A stretch of 64,000 nucleotides of DNA. Source: Vreelandella alkaliphila (lineage in GTDB: Bacteria > Pseudomonadota > Gammaproteobacteria > Pseudomonadales > Halomonadaceae). The stretch spans positions 124,001-188,000 of the forward strand of contig NZ_JABASV010000006.1 of NCBI RefSeq assembly GCF_016107625.1, in the 5' to 3' direction. The position numbers were made by a program, and so were the translations under genes. Within the stretch, counting starts at the first letter, position 1, and each line of letters opens with the position of its first letter. This document shows, piece after piece, positions 25,560-34,234 of the stretch. The notes below the pieces were generated by a model that was not told the DNA's origin, made no database searches, and saw only the letters and a list, made by a program, of their open reading frames with translations.

Positions 25560-26928
25560 CGTCATCACCTCCTGGCAGGTTGGTTAAGTCTTCCGTTAGG
25601 CTTTCCATCCAGCGGCGATCACGATCCTGCAGGCGTTGATGGGTCGCATCGTTCGCGAGCGCTTTCTTCCAGTGGCGGAACTCCACATCACCCAACGGCA
25701 GTTTTCCGTCTAACGCGGTATTGAGCCAGCTAGCAAAGCGGTGGCGAATATCGTCTGCCCACTCCACGCTGTTTCGGGCTTCACGAAAAGCGATATCCTC
25801 TTCGGCGCGACCAGGGTCTAGCCAATAAATTTCTTCTACTGATAATTCGCACTTTTCATCGTCGCTCCAGCCCGCAGGCAGGCTATGCATCTGCATGGCA
25901 AACAGCGCCAGCTCGTCCATCAACATGGCGGTGTAGTCATCGCGCAGGTCGCGGGTATGCATGTCTGACGTAGGGTTCGTTTCAAGAAACTGTTTGAGGT
26001 CTTTCACCAGCGAGCGCACGTCTGAACGACTGTCAAAGACGCCAGGGTGAGAGAAAACCGATGCGACTTTCAGTGGTGGGCGAATATCGCGCACATTCCA
26101 ACTGGGTGGCATGGAAGCTAGTAAATAGTTATTGCCGCCCCGCTCGCTATTCAGCTGCGAGATATTTTGTGGCTTGGTACCACCCATTTTCTGGGCGGCC
26201 AAGTTGGGATAACTGTGCACCGAGTGCTCAGCGTATTTGCCTTCCCGTTTGGCTTTACGTGCCTCTTTGGCCTCTTCGCTAAAACGGTCATGGTTAATGG
26301 TTTGAAAGACAAGGTGCGCCAGAGAAGTGGCGTAGAGCGGTGCTAGCAGATGGAAGTTCTCAGCGTCATTTTCTACGTCTGCAGCGTCATCCCCCACCAG
26401 CCAGTAGAGCTGTTTGCCTCGGGTATGCGAGGCGTGCTCACCACGCGGTTCGGTAATCGCCGCAAAGGCGCTGATCCACGCCTGAGCTTGCTCAGGATTA
26501 TCGCTTAACGCTTTTGCCAGCTCAGTGTCGTTTTCCAGCGCCCGCTCAAGTAGCGACTTTCCCTCAAATTGCAGCTTCAAGAACTTATAAACATCCAAGG
26601 CGGCAGCGTTCCCTACGACATCGCCCGCAAAATCAGCGGGTAGCGTGTGGCTGCCGACAAGAGAGTGGTTATTTAGCGATTCAGGTGGGGCGTAAAGATT
26701 GGAGCCTTTGGCATCGGGATGGATAGGCTTGAGGGAGTGGGTGACGACTTGTAGTTGACCGACCCGCTTTGCGGCACTCTCTATCCAGTTATCGAATTGA
26801 AACTGCTCAACTAGCGCTTGATATTTAGGATCATCAGAGGCTAGTTTGTCCGCTCTGGTATCGAAACGCTCTTTTAAGAAGGCTTCAATCCCAGAGCGTA
26901 TTTCTGGCGCTCTACTATTATCTGCCAT
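25552..26928 (-). CDS. cas8f: type I-F large subunit Cas8f (Csy1)
   Basis: 458 residues after AAGGAGAATGT. Typical Csy1 features are the N-terminal APEIRSGIEAFLKERF, HSLKPIHPDAKGSNLY, the central GGTKPQNISQLNSERGGNNY and LLASMPPSWNVRDIRPP. Cas8f recognises the CC PAM on target DNA and recruits Cas2-3. The C-terminal part carries the helical bundle that rotates on full R-loop formation. It starts about 225 bases after the cas2-3 stop; that gap contains an antisense HicB-like frame. Confidence 0.96.
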   Translation of the reverse strand: MADNSRAPEIRSGIEAFLKERFDTRADKLASDDPKYQALVEQFQFDNWIESAAKRVGQLQVVTHSLKPIHPDAKGSNLYAPPESLNNHSLVGSHTLPADFAGDVVGNAAALDVYKFLKLQFEGKSLLERALENDTELAKALSDNPEQAQAWISAFAAITEPRGEHASHTRGKQLYWLVGDDAADVENDAENFHLLAPLYATSLAHLVFQTINHDRFSEEAKEARKAKREGKYAEHSVHSYPNLAAQKMGGTKPQNISQLNSERGGNNYLLASMPPSWNVRDIRPPLKVASVFSHPGVFDSRSDVRSLVKDLKQFLETNPTSDMHTRDLRDDYTAMLMDELALFAMQMHSLPAGWSDDEKCELSVEEIYWLDPGRAEEDIAFREARNSVEWADDIRHRFASWLNTALDGKLPLGDVEFRHWKKALANDATHQRLQDRDRRWMESLTEDLTNLPGGDDDE

Positions 26929-26970
26929 ACATTCTCCTTGTCGTTATCCCACCCTGCTGGCATAGAAATA

Positions 26971-27150
26971 ATGATAAATCACAGCGACCACATCTTTAGT
27001 ATTCTTTGGTCTGAAGAAGATCAACAGTTTGTAGGTTTATGCTCTCATTTCCCAAGTCTTTCCTGGCTTGCTAATGACAGCTCGGATGCGCTTGCTGGCA
27101 TCAAAACGCTTGTACACGAAACGCTCGCGGATACTAACGAGCATGCTTAA
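26971..27150 (+). pseudogene. truncated HicB-like antitoxin domain inside the cas operon
   Basis: 59 residues on the strand opposite to the cas genes, filling the gap between cas8f and cas2-3 and ending two bases from the cas2-3 stop. The segment ILWSEEDQQFVGLCSHFPSL followed by SWLANDSSDALAGIKTLVHE is the N-terminal RNase-H-like domain of HicB-family antitoxins. The C-terminal ribbon-helix-helix DNA-binding half of normal HicB (about 110 residues) is missing, no hicA lies nearby, and no good ribosome-binding site precedes the ATG. It is probably a remnant; a small functional gene cannot be excluded. Confidence 0.55.
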
Positions 27151-27152
27151 TT

Positions 27153-30100
27153 TCATTTGCTCCGCCAAAACCCCAACACCGGGTGATACCCCCACCGCTG
27201 GCTTCTAGCCGAGGCCGTTACCGTGCCGAAGGTACGGGCGGCGCGATCCAGGGAGATATCCAGGTCTTCAGCCAAGTCGGCCAGAGCTGTTAAGTAGTTG
27301 CTTGCGCCCCAGGGTTGTATCCGCTCGCCCTGCTCTTTTGCCAGGTCTACCCGCACCAGAAGACTCTCTTCCACCGGAACGTAGAGTTTTTCACCACGCC
27401 TTGCGCCATCGTCTACGCGGTGTAGCGTCCAGGTTTCACCGCTCTCATCAGGCAGCAACGCTAGCGTTATTTCAGATTCGAGCTGCTTGCGAAATGGGTC
27501 GCGCTGTATCAATACACCAGTTAAATGCAGTTGCGGCATCACATGCCAGCTATAGGCTCCTAAGGGTGGCGGCTTAGGCGTTTTGCCGATTCGTAGCTCT
27601 TTTTTGGTTAACGGCTCGGCGGGCTGTTCGATCATTAGTTGGTGTAGCCGTTCGTGCTCCAGGTCTACCAGGCTATCTTTGGCGTGCAACGTTTCCCTTG
27701 CCAGCACACGGGGGCGGGCATCAATCACCTTGTACTCATCTTCCGTTAACAGCTCACTAAGCGAGTGGCTACTCAGACGCCATTGAAGATCTGTTTCAAA
27801 GCCAGGTTTGTGGAAGGCAGGCTTTCCAGATTGCTCTAAATGTTTGAGGTTAGTATCGAGCAGCAAAATATTGGGCGATTCACACACCTGCTCGCGGTGT
27901 CGGCGTACTCGGCCCGCCAGCTGGATAATCGAGCGCATAGAAGAAGGCTCCACTATGGCCCAATCATAGTCGTGGTCGCGGCCCACCTCCGTCACCGGCG
28001 AGCCTAGAACGATAAACAGATGATCCTGCTCCTTGCTGCTATCTAGCAGGCGACGAATATCCGGTTGCTGGAAAACGCGATCAGGCTCCGCCCGTTGCAG
28101 TGTTTTGTCTAATCGGCGCTCAATGCTAGAGCGCATCACCAACGGGTGTCGGGAGTGGTAAACGCAGAGGTGGATGCGTACACCTTCCGGCGCACCCTGC
28201 TGAAACAGCGCCCTGGCGACATCCACTAAGGGATCAATATTAGCCATGCGAACCAAGCCAAAGCTGACCCGTTTACCCGAATGTAGGTCAACGGAGTGAT
28301 GCTGCTGGTGGAGTGCTAGCGCATTCTCACGCAGTAGGGTCGCAATGGCTGGCCTTATCTCTTCAGGGCGTTTGCCCAGCGGCGGCAACGCTAAAATATC
28401 CGCGCGGCGGCGTACTGGGCTTTTGGCGAGGCGCTCTAACCGATGCTTGGCAAAGACCTGATGCGCGGCCTTGAAGGTCTCGCTACTGGCACAGTTTTCA
28501 TGCTGGCGGTCGTGCTCGTCGAACCAGGCGCAGCAAATATCCACCGTCAAACCCGGTTCGCCCCGGTGGCGCTGAAAGGCTTCCCGACCGCTGCGATAGG
28601 CTTCATACAAACCTTCCACCAGCGCAGGCGGCAAGGTGGCCGATGACAGCAATACCCGTGAACCTAGCAGCCCCGCCCAATTGACTAGCCGGGTAAGCGC
28701 CGGCAGGTCGTTGATATCGAAATCGTCGATTTCGTCGAGCACTAAATCGCTGCTCATCAGGCGCAGCATGGGCACGATCTGCCGCCCGCCGCGTGTGCTT
28801 TCCGTGGCAGGCACTAGATGGTCAACGGTACATACCAAAATGGGCGCGGCGATCAGCGCGCGAGTGCCCGGCTCATCGCTCAAACGACGCAGTACCGGGT
28901 GGCTATCAAAATTGCCGTCAAACACCACGTGAGCATCTTCTTCGATCAGCGCTTGCTTAGACGCCGAGCCACTAGCTTCGGCTTCTTGCTCGTAGTGTTC
29001 AAACAGGGCTTTATTAGCGCTGCCACCCACGCGCACGGCAAGTTCGTCTTCACCCAAATGCAAACGATCACGTAGAGCCTGGCCAGTTTGAAGGGTTAGC
29101 GTGCGCAGCCCCAGCGCGATGCTAAAGCGCGCGCCCTGCTGGGGGTCGGCCAGAGCATACATAATACGGCCATTGGCGAGGGTTTTACCGCAGCCGGTGG
29201 ACGCCATGTTAATGCCAAAAAAGCCTTGGCGCTGGCTGCGCTCCCTTAGCGATTGAGCAAGGTCGAAAGCTTTATCCTGCCAGCGAAAGCGTGGGTGGCT
29301 ACTGCGCTTACGGAAGCCTTTATGGCGCGCTAAACGGGGTAAGTGGCTGTCTACGCTGGGTAGTGCACGGGCAACCGCTGCCGCGTGTTTCTCAACTCCT
29401 AAAATATGCTCGTCTAACGGCTGATTGGGCTGCCCTGTCTTGCGCACGGTATTGGCAATTAACGGATAGTTGGGTTCGCCGCGCACACGATGCTGTAAGT
29501 CTTCAAGGCTTGAGTAGTGGTGGTCGGCCAGCATTAAGCTAAGCCGGGCTAAGTGCATAACGTAGCGGCTTTCCAGCAAGTTCCCGCTTTGTGGCAAACG
29601 CGCCAGCAGTCGCTTCGCGATTACCGCTGTCCGCTTTTGCCAGCGCGATGTTGTGACAGGCAATCCGCTGCTGAATCGCCAGTAAGGCGCGATGCGTTTA
29701 GGGTCTTGCGTCTCAGGAATCTCGTTCCACTCGGCATGAATAGAAGCAAATAAGCCGCCCAGCTGTTCTGCCTGAAGTGGTGAGTTTCCTCTGCCCCAGC
29801 GCATTTCTTTTTCACCATCTTTTTCCGGCGGTTTTAAAGGTAGCCGGTGGTGGCTAAGCACCAGCCAACCCAGCACAGCAGCCAGCGGAGGTAAACAACT
29901 AAACACTGTAGACGTGGATTTATCTATCCCGTCGCGTTCTAAATTTTCTAGCCACTGCTGTTCTTGGTATTGGCCTTCGGCTAAGCGTGCAAGCCACGTG
30001 GCGTCGTCGTCACCCCCTACAAACGCTTGGAATAGGCGTAGTGATATCCACTCATGGCGGTATAAATTACGCCCTTCCAGCTTGCCTTTCAGCCGCTGCT

Positions 30101-30497
30101 GAAAGGCATCGCAGGCTTTTCCCAGATCGTGGAGTAACGCAGCCATTGCTGTGAGCAATAAAATGTCTTCACCGTTATGCCAGTCGTTTTCATCGCGGCG
30201 GCGAAGGATATCTCTTGCAGTGGTATTAGTTGGTACTGCGCCATTGATGTTAAACCGCGACGCATCCCCCACTACCCACATCAGTTCGCTTTGATCGTGG
30301 CCACGAATCCAGTGGCAGGCAACAGCGGTATTTTTACGGGCAGTTTTACGCAGCAGTTTGCGCAGCGTATCCAGCCCTGCCTGAGTAATCGGTGTTTGCC
30401 AGGTGCGGTCACCGCGGCGTTCGGCAAATTGATCGAGAACACGGCGAGTTTGCTTGAGTGCATTTTTATTGCACTGGGAAATCAGCAGCACGTTCAT
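27153..30497 (-). CDS. cas3f: Cas2-Cas3 fusion nuclease-helicase (type I-F)
   Basis: 1114 residues. Residues 1-95 are the Cas2 domain (MNVLLISQCNKNALKQTRRV). The HD nuclease follows with LLHDLGKA at about 121-128 (H123-D124). The SF2 helicase has Walker A STGCGKT (433-439), DEID (588-591), motif III SSATLP (618-623) and the motif VI region GRVRRHREQ. It unwinds and degrades DNA marked by the Csy complex and forms the adaptation complex with Cas1. All catalytic motifs are present, so interference should be competent as far as this protein is concerned. The ATG overlaps the cas1 stop (TAATG). Confidence 0.97.
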   Translation of the reverse strand: MNVLLISQCNKNALKQTRRVLDQFAERRGDRTWQTPITQAGLDTLRKLLRKTARKNTAVACHWIRGHDQSELMWVVGDASRFNINGAVPTNTTARDILRRRDENDWHNGEDILLLTAMAALLHDLGKACDAFQQRLKGKLEGRNLYRHEWISLRLFQAFVGGDDDATWLARLAEGQYQEQQWLENLERDGIDKSTSTVFSCLPPLAAVLGWLVLSHHRLPLKPPEKDGEKEMRWGRGNSPLQAEQLGGLFASIHAEWNEIPETQDPKRIAPYWRFSSGLPVTTSRWQKRTAVIAKRLLARLPQSGNLLESRYVMHLARLSLMLADHHYSSLEDLQHRVRGEPNYPLIANTVRKTGQPNQPLDEHILGVEKHAAAVARALPSVDSHLPRLARHKGFRKRSSHPRFRWQDKAFDLAQSLRERSQRQGFFGINMASTGCGKTLANGRIMYALADPQQGARFSIALGLRTLTLQTGQALRDRLHLGEDELAVRVGGSANKALFEHYEQEAEASGSASKQALIEEDAHVVFDGNFDSHPVLRRLSDEPGTRALIAAPILVCTVDHLVPATESTRGGRQIVPMLRLMSSDLVLDEIDDFDINDLPALTRLVNWAGLLGSRVLLSSATLPPALVEGLYEAYRSGREAFQRHRGEPGLTVDICCAWFDEHDRQHENCASSETFKAAHQVFAKHRLERLAKSPVRRRADILALPPLGKRPEEIRPAIATLLRENALALHQQHHSVDLHSGKRVSFGLVRMANIDPLVDVARALFQQGAPEGVRIHLCVYHSRHPLVMRSSIERRLDKTLQRAEPDRVFQQPDIRRLLDSSKEQDHLFIVLGSPVTEVGRDHDYDWAIVEPSSMRSIIQLAGRVRRHREQVCESPNILLLDTNLKHLEQSGKPAFHKPGFETDLQWRLSSHSLSELLTEDEYKVIDARPRVLARETLHAKDSLVDLEHERLHQLMIEQPAEPLTKKELRIGKTPKPPPLGAYSWHVMPQLHLTGVLIQRDPFRKQLESEITLALLPDESGETWTLHRVDDGARRGEKLYVPVEESLLVRVDLAKEQGERIQPWGASNYLTALADLAEDLDISLDRAARTFGTVTASARSQRWGYHPVLGFWRSK

Positions 30498-31480
30498 TAC
30501 TCGCCGCTCCTCAACTCTTGCCCCAGCTCCTGGGCGACTTCCTTTAGCGTATCAATCATAAAGTCGAGAGATTCGGTGCGCGTTAAGCGCTCAATACATG
30601 CTTGGCGAAACTCCTGCTCTTCGTCCCCGCGCATGGCGGAAATAAACGCTTGGGGCAGGATCACCGCGTCTTTCACCAAATCCGCTACATCAAACACCAA
30701 CCCACCCCGGCGGGTTTTACCGTGCAGTACCGCAAGCCCGTGGGGAATGCCCAATACCCAGGTGGCGGTCGCCGCTAGGCCATAGGCGAGGTAGTTGCCG
30801 TGATCAAGAAAGCGGTTGGCAGGATCAGTGCCTGCGCCACGCTTGGCGCGGGTGAAATCACCGTAGTCGACAGCATTCACGGCCAGCTTGAAAAGCGTTT
30901 TGGTGAGCCGGGCCTCAAGGGTAAGTAAATCGACGGTGCTCGGTGCTTTGCTGATCGCTTCACGGTGGTGGGCAAGTGCGCTGTGCAGGTGATCAGTGGC
31001 AATACTAAAGCCAGCGTCTTTCATCACGCGATTTGTCCAGAGCGCTTCAATGCGAGTAAGGCGTGCCTGCTGAAATGCCCTGGCGGCATCCAGACGCTTG
31101 GCATCGTCAAACCAGAAGCGCACCCAATATTGGAGATACTCCGTGGGCCGGTACTCGCTTTGCGGGGTCAGCCAAGCAACATCCACATCGACTTCATTGG
31201 CAGCAAATAGTGGCGTGCCGCCACCACCGCAAAACCCAACCAGCACACCTGCCTTGGCAAGTTCACGCATGGCCGCTTGTGTTATCGAAGTGCCCGTTCC
31301 CAATAGTAGTGAGGTGGTATTGGCAATGGGGATATTCCAGTAGCGGGATTTGCTGCCTTCGTCGGTGACGTACTCTACGCGGCCACCGTTCACCAATACC
31401 CGACAGTGCTGGAGGTAGTAGAGATTGGCACGTTTGGAGTGAAGGATGGTTTTAAGATCTGACGGTGAGAAATCATCCAT
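30497..31480 (-). CDS. cas1: CRISPR integrase Cas1 (type I-F)
   Basis: 327 residues from MDDFSPSDLKTILHSKRANL, the family's normal start, preceded by AAGGAGCG; the frame stays open upstream to 31537 without a better signal. Conserved features are VLVNGGRVEYVTDEG, GTGTSITQAAMRELA, VGFCGGGGTPLF and the C-terminal catalytic helices (KRGAGTDPANRFLDHGNYLA and the following AYGLAATATWVLGIPHGLAV). With Cas2-3 it captures and inserts prespacers at the leader end. First gene of the operon; its promoter must lie in 31481-31634 facing the divergent gene. Confidence 0.97.
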   Translation of the reverse strand: MDDFSPSDLKTILHSKRANLYYLQHCRVLVNGGRVEYVTDEGSKSRYWNIPIANTTSLLLGTGTSITQAAMRELAKAGVLVGFCGGGGTPLFAANEVDVDVAWLTPQSEYRPTEYLQYWVRFWFDDAKRLDAARAFQQARLTRIEALWTNRVMKDAGFSIATDHLHSALAHHREAISKAPSTVDLLTLEARLTKTLFKLAVNAVDYGDFTRAKRGAGTDPANRFLDHGNYLAYGLAATATWVLGIPHGLAVLHGKTRRGGLVFDVADLVKDAVILPQAFISAMRGDEEQEFRQACIERLTRTESLDFMIDTLKEVAQELGQELRSGE

Positions 31481-31634
31481 GACAGCGCTCCTTTTTAGTT
31501 TCCTCCCATCTAACCATTCTTTACCCAACCTCGCCATTGACCTTAGTCATACTTAGCCCACACCGATTCCACGCTAGCGCCTTTGGCTCAACGTGCTACG
31601 CTGCGCGTTACTTTTCTTATTTGGGTGATTCGCT

Positions 31635-32297
31635 ATGCCGATGTTTCGTGTGTTGGCGGCTTCCGCGCTGGTGCTGCTCACGCTGTTTACGCAAGCTCAG
31701 GCGCAATCGTCTGCTGACTGGTCGGCTTACGATGAGGTGTTTGAGCGTGGGGCGAACCACGCAGCGTGGTGGGAAGCAGGCTGGACGGGCATTTATGCGG
31801 CGAGTTTTGCGCTGAATGCTTACCAATCCAGCGAGGCTAGCAGCCGCGATGATCGTTTTGATGCGCGGGTGGGGGTGGTGAAGTCGGCGCTGGCTCTCGG
31901 GGGTATGCTGACCGATCGGCAGCCGCATCAGGCGGCACTGGTTGAGTACGAGCGCTTGAAGGCACGTGGTGAGTTAAGCGGTGTACAGGCACTCGGCTTA
32001 GAGCTTGCTCAGGCAGAACGTGAGCGCCGTGGGTTTGATGCACGCATTAGTTCACTGGTGGTCAATAGCCTGGCTGGGGCCGTGATTGCCGCCGATGGTC
32101 GTGAACGGGATGGTGCCGTGAACTTTGCCACCGGCATGTTGGTAAGTGAGCTACAGATTTGGACGCAGCCCAACCAGGCTTCTAGCGCAATTAACCGTTT
32201 TCAGCCTGCTCGATTCTCGGTTGGGCCTGTCACGTTGAACGGTGAATACGCCCTGCTTGTCTCACCCCAGCAAATTGGCGCTGCTTGGCGCTATTAG
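31635..32297 (+). CDS. secreted protein of unknown function
   Basis: 220 residues (start at the first ATG after GGGTGA, or two codons later at MFRV). A signal peptide ends around TQAQAQ (about residue 24). The mature part is helical and Ala-rich, with a hydrophobic stretch WWEAGWTGIYAASFALNAY and a basic/acidic middle. I recognise no family. It is divergent from cas1 and not part of any known CRISPR gene set, so I treat it as a chromosomal neighbour rather than a cas accessory. Confidence 0.65.
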   Translation: MPMFRVLAASALVLLTLFTQAQAQSSADWSAYDEVFERGANHAAWWEAGWTGIYAASFALNAYQSSEASSRDDRFDARVGVVKSALALGGMLTDRQPHQAALVEYERLKARGELSGVQALGLELAQAERERRGFDARISSLVVNSLAGAVIAADGRERDGAVNFATGMLVSELQIWTQPNQASSAINRFQPARFSVGPVTLNGEYALLVSPQQIGAAWRY

Positions 32298-32411
32298 CCG
32301 CGTAGTAATCGCCGCACACCATGGTCATGTTAAAAACATTGTCAGTGCAACAGGATTGTCAGCACACCAGGAGCGCGTAAAATATCGGGCTCTTTTTTGG
32401 TTTTGCCAATT

Positions 32412-32424
32412 GTTATGTTATAAC
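32412..32424 (+). promoter_or_regulatory. Zur box of the zinc-uptake operon
   Basis: GTTATGTTATAAC is a 13-bp match to the core of the gammaproteobacterial Zur operator (GTTATAATATAAC type). It lies 28 bases before the 49-residue gene at 32452, where Zur-Zn would block transcription. Confidence 0.8.
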
Positions 32425-32451
32425 TTATTTATTGGTTAGCGAGGACACTCA

Positions 32452-32601
32452 ATGAGTGAGCATATGCATCGCCATAACAAGGAAGGTCCTTGTCATTTTT
32501 CGCTGATGTCATTATCTGCCGCGAAGCGGTTGGGTCTAGTGGCACTGCCGCTGCTGGGTTTATGGGGTTTAGTTTTGTGGGCAAGTGGGTGGCCGCTATG
32601 A
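32452..32601 (+). CDS. 49-residue His-containing membrane peptide in the znu operon
   Basis: The frame starts MSEHMHRHNKEGPCHFSLMS after a GAGG site and continues with one hydrophobic helix (LGLVALPLLGLWGLVLW). His at residues 4, 6, 8 and 15 and Cys at 14 form a possible metal-binding cytosolic or periplasmic head. The stop overlaps the znuC ATG (ATGA), so it is translated with the transporter and lies directly under the Zur box. I recognise no family. It may be a zinc-handling accessory; that is inference. Confidence 0.65.
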   Translation: MSEHMHRHNKEGPCHFSLMSLSAAKRLGLVALPLLGLWGLVLWASGWPL

Positions 32602-33332
32602 GTGAACGTTCACTTTCACGCCTGCAACTGCATGATTTGCACCTTGCCCAAGGCGGGCGCACGGTGCTTGAGCATGTCGATGGTGACATAAAACCTGGTG
32701 CTATTACGGCGCTTATCGGCGCCAACGGGGCGGGCAAAAGCACGTTGATCCAAGCGATTATGGGTGAACTGCGGCCTATTAGCGGCAAAGTGATTTGCAC
32801 CGTTGATAAAGCACGCCGCGCATGGTTACCGCAGCAACTGGCTCTGGACCTTACCTTTCCGATGAGCGTGGAAGAGTTGGTGATGACCGGCAGTTGGCCA
32901 AGCCATGGGGCGCTGAAAGGCTACTGTGCGGCGCATTATCGCAAGGGTCGCGACATCATGGCGCGCTTAGGCATTTCTCATTTGGCCCACCGCCCTTTGG
33001 GTGAGCTTTCCGGTGGCCAGCGCCAGCGGGCGCTGATTGGCCGTACGTTGATGCAGGAAGCGGAGCTTTTGTTACTGGATGAGCCGTTTGCCAACGTAGA
33101 TAGCGATACGGTGGATATCTTGATTCGTATTTTGCGCCAAATGGCTGATGAAGGCGTGACCATCATTATTGTGCTGCACGACATGGATCATCTGAGCCGC
33201 CTAGCTGATGAAGTTTTGATGCTAAGTGGTGGCCATGGTCGCTGGGTCGCGCCTAGTGCGCTTAGCCACCAACATGCATCGGCCAAGGTAGTGCCGTTTG
33301 CTTTGGGAGGTCGTCATGCTGGCACTGCTTGA
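32598..33332 (+). CDS. znuC: zinc ABC transporter ATPase ZnuC
   Basis: 244 residues from MSERSLSRLQLHDLHLAQGG; the ATG overlaps the preceding small gene. Walker A IGANGAGKST, signature [15 protein letters not shown] and Walker B LLLLDEPFANVD are all present, with switch His in VLHDMDH. Shorter than sugar ATPases, as normal for metal importers. It drives ZnuB for Zn(II) uptake under zinc limitation. It overlaps znuB by 17 bases. Confidence 0.94.
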   Translation: MSERSLSRLQLHDLHLAQGGRTVLEHVDGDIKPGAITALIGANGAGKSTLIQAIMGELRPISGKVICTVDKARRAWLPQQLALDLTFPMSVEELVMTGSWPSHGALKGYCAAHYRKGRDIMARLGISHLAHRPLGELSGGQRQRALIGRTLMQEAELLLLDEPFANVDSDTVDILIRILRQMADEGVTIIIVLHDMDHLSRLADEVLMLSGGHGRWVAPSALSHQHASAKVVPFALGGRHAGTA

Positions 33333-34206
33333 TGCATGGTTTGTTGCACCTTTTGATTATGGCTTTATGCGACGTGCGGTCGTGGGTGGCTTGGCACTTT
33401 CGCTGGCTGCCCCGCCGCTGGGCGTGTTTTTGGTGCTACGGGGCATGAGCCTGATTGGCGATGCGATGGCCCACGCTATTTTGCCTGGGGTGGCGCTGGG
33501 CTTTTTACTCGCAGGGTTCTCTCTGCCGGTGATGAGCGCCGGGGGCGTTCTGTTCGGCGTGATGGTGGCCTTACTTGCCGGTGCAGTGTCGAAAATGGGC
33601 GGCCAGCGGGAAGATGCGGCTATGGCGAGTTTTTTTATTATCTCGCTAGCGGCCGGAGTATTACTCATTTCTATGGGTGGCAGCAGCGTGGATTTAACCC
33701 ATGTGCTGTTCGGCTCAATTTTGGCGATTAACTCCACTGCGCTACTGCTCATTGCCTCTATCAGCACACTGATTGTGATTATTTTGGCGATCATTTTCCG
33801 CGCGTTGGTCGTGGAGTGTTTAGACCCGCTGTTTTTACGCGGGCAAAGCCGCCGTAGCAGCTGGGTACATAGCGTTTTTTTAGGGCTATTGGTGCTTAAT
33901 TTAACCGCGGGTTTCCAAACCTTGGGCACGTTAATGGCGGTGGGTTTAATGATGCTGCCTGCCACTGCGGCGCGGTTTTGGAGCAAGCGGCTGGAAGGCT
34001 TGATAGGTATTGCCGTGGTATTGGCCATGATCGCCAGTACCGGCGGGCTATTGATTTCGTTTCATCTTGATACCCCGTCAGGGCCGAGCATTATTCTGCT
34101 GGCTGGGGTGGGTTATCTACTGTCGGCACTGTTCGGCCGCTATCACAGCTTAGCCGCTAAGCTGCGGCGTAAGACAACGCCGCTGGCGCTTGAACAGTCG
34201 TCATAA
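33316..34206 (+). CDS. znuB: zinc ABC transporter permease ZnuB
   Basis: 296 residues from MLALLDAWFVAPFDYGFMRR, chosen for the GGGAGG site seven bases upstream. An ABC-3 family permease with about eight membrane helices; GMSLIGDAMAHAILPGVALG is the conserved coupling region and FQTLGTLMAVGLMMLPATAA the second family signature. It forms the inner-membrane channel with ZnuC. Internal to the Zur-controlled operon. Confidence 0.94.
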   Translation: MLALLDAWFVAPFDYGFMRRAVVGGLALSLAAPPLGVFLVLRGMSLIGDAMAHAILPGVALGFLLAGFSLPVMSAGGVLFGVMVALLAGAVSKMGGQREDAAMASFFIISLAAGVLLISMGGSSVDLTHVLFGSILAINSTALLLIASISTLIVIILAIIFRALVVECLDPLFLRGQSRRSSWVHSVFLGLLVLNLTAGFQTLGTLMAVGLMMLPATAARFWSKRLEGLIGIAVVLAMIASTGGLLISFHLDTPSGPSIILLAGVGYLLSALFGRYHSLAAKLRRKTTPLALEQSS

Positions 34207-34234
34207 CTCTTTGTTATTTTTGTAGGAGCGTTAT

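Noticed and set aside
31635..32297. Secreted protein next to cas1 as a possible CRISPR accessory
   Set aside because: It is divergent from the cas operon, has a signal peptide and resembles no known CRISPR-linked family; adjacency alone is not evidence.
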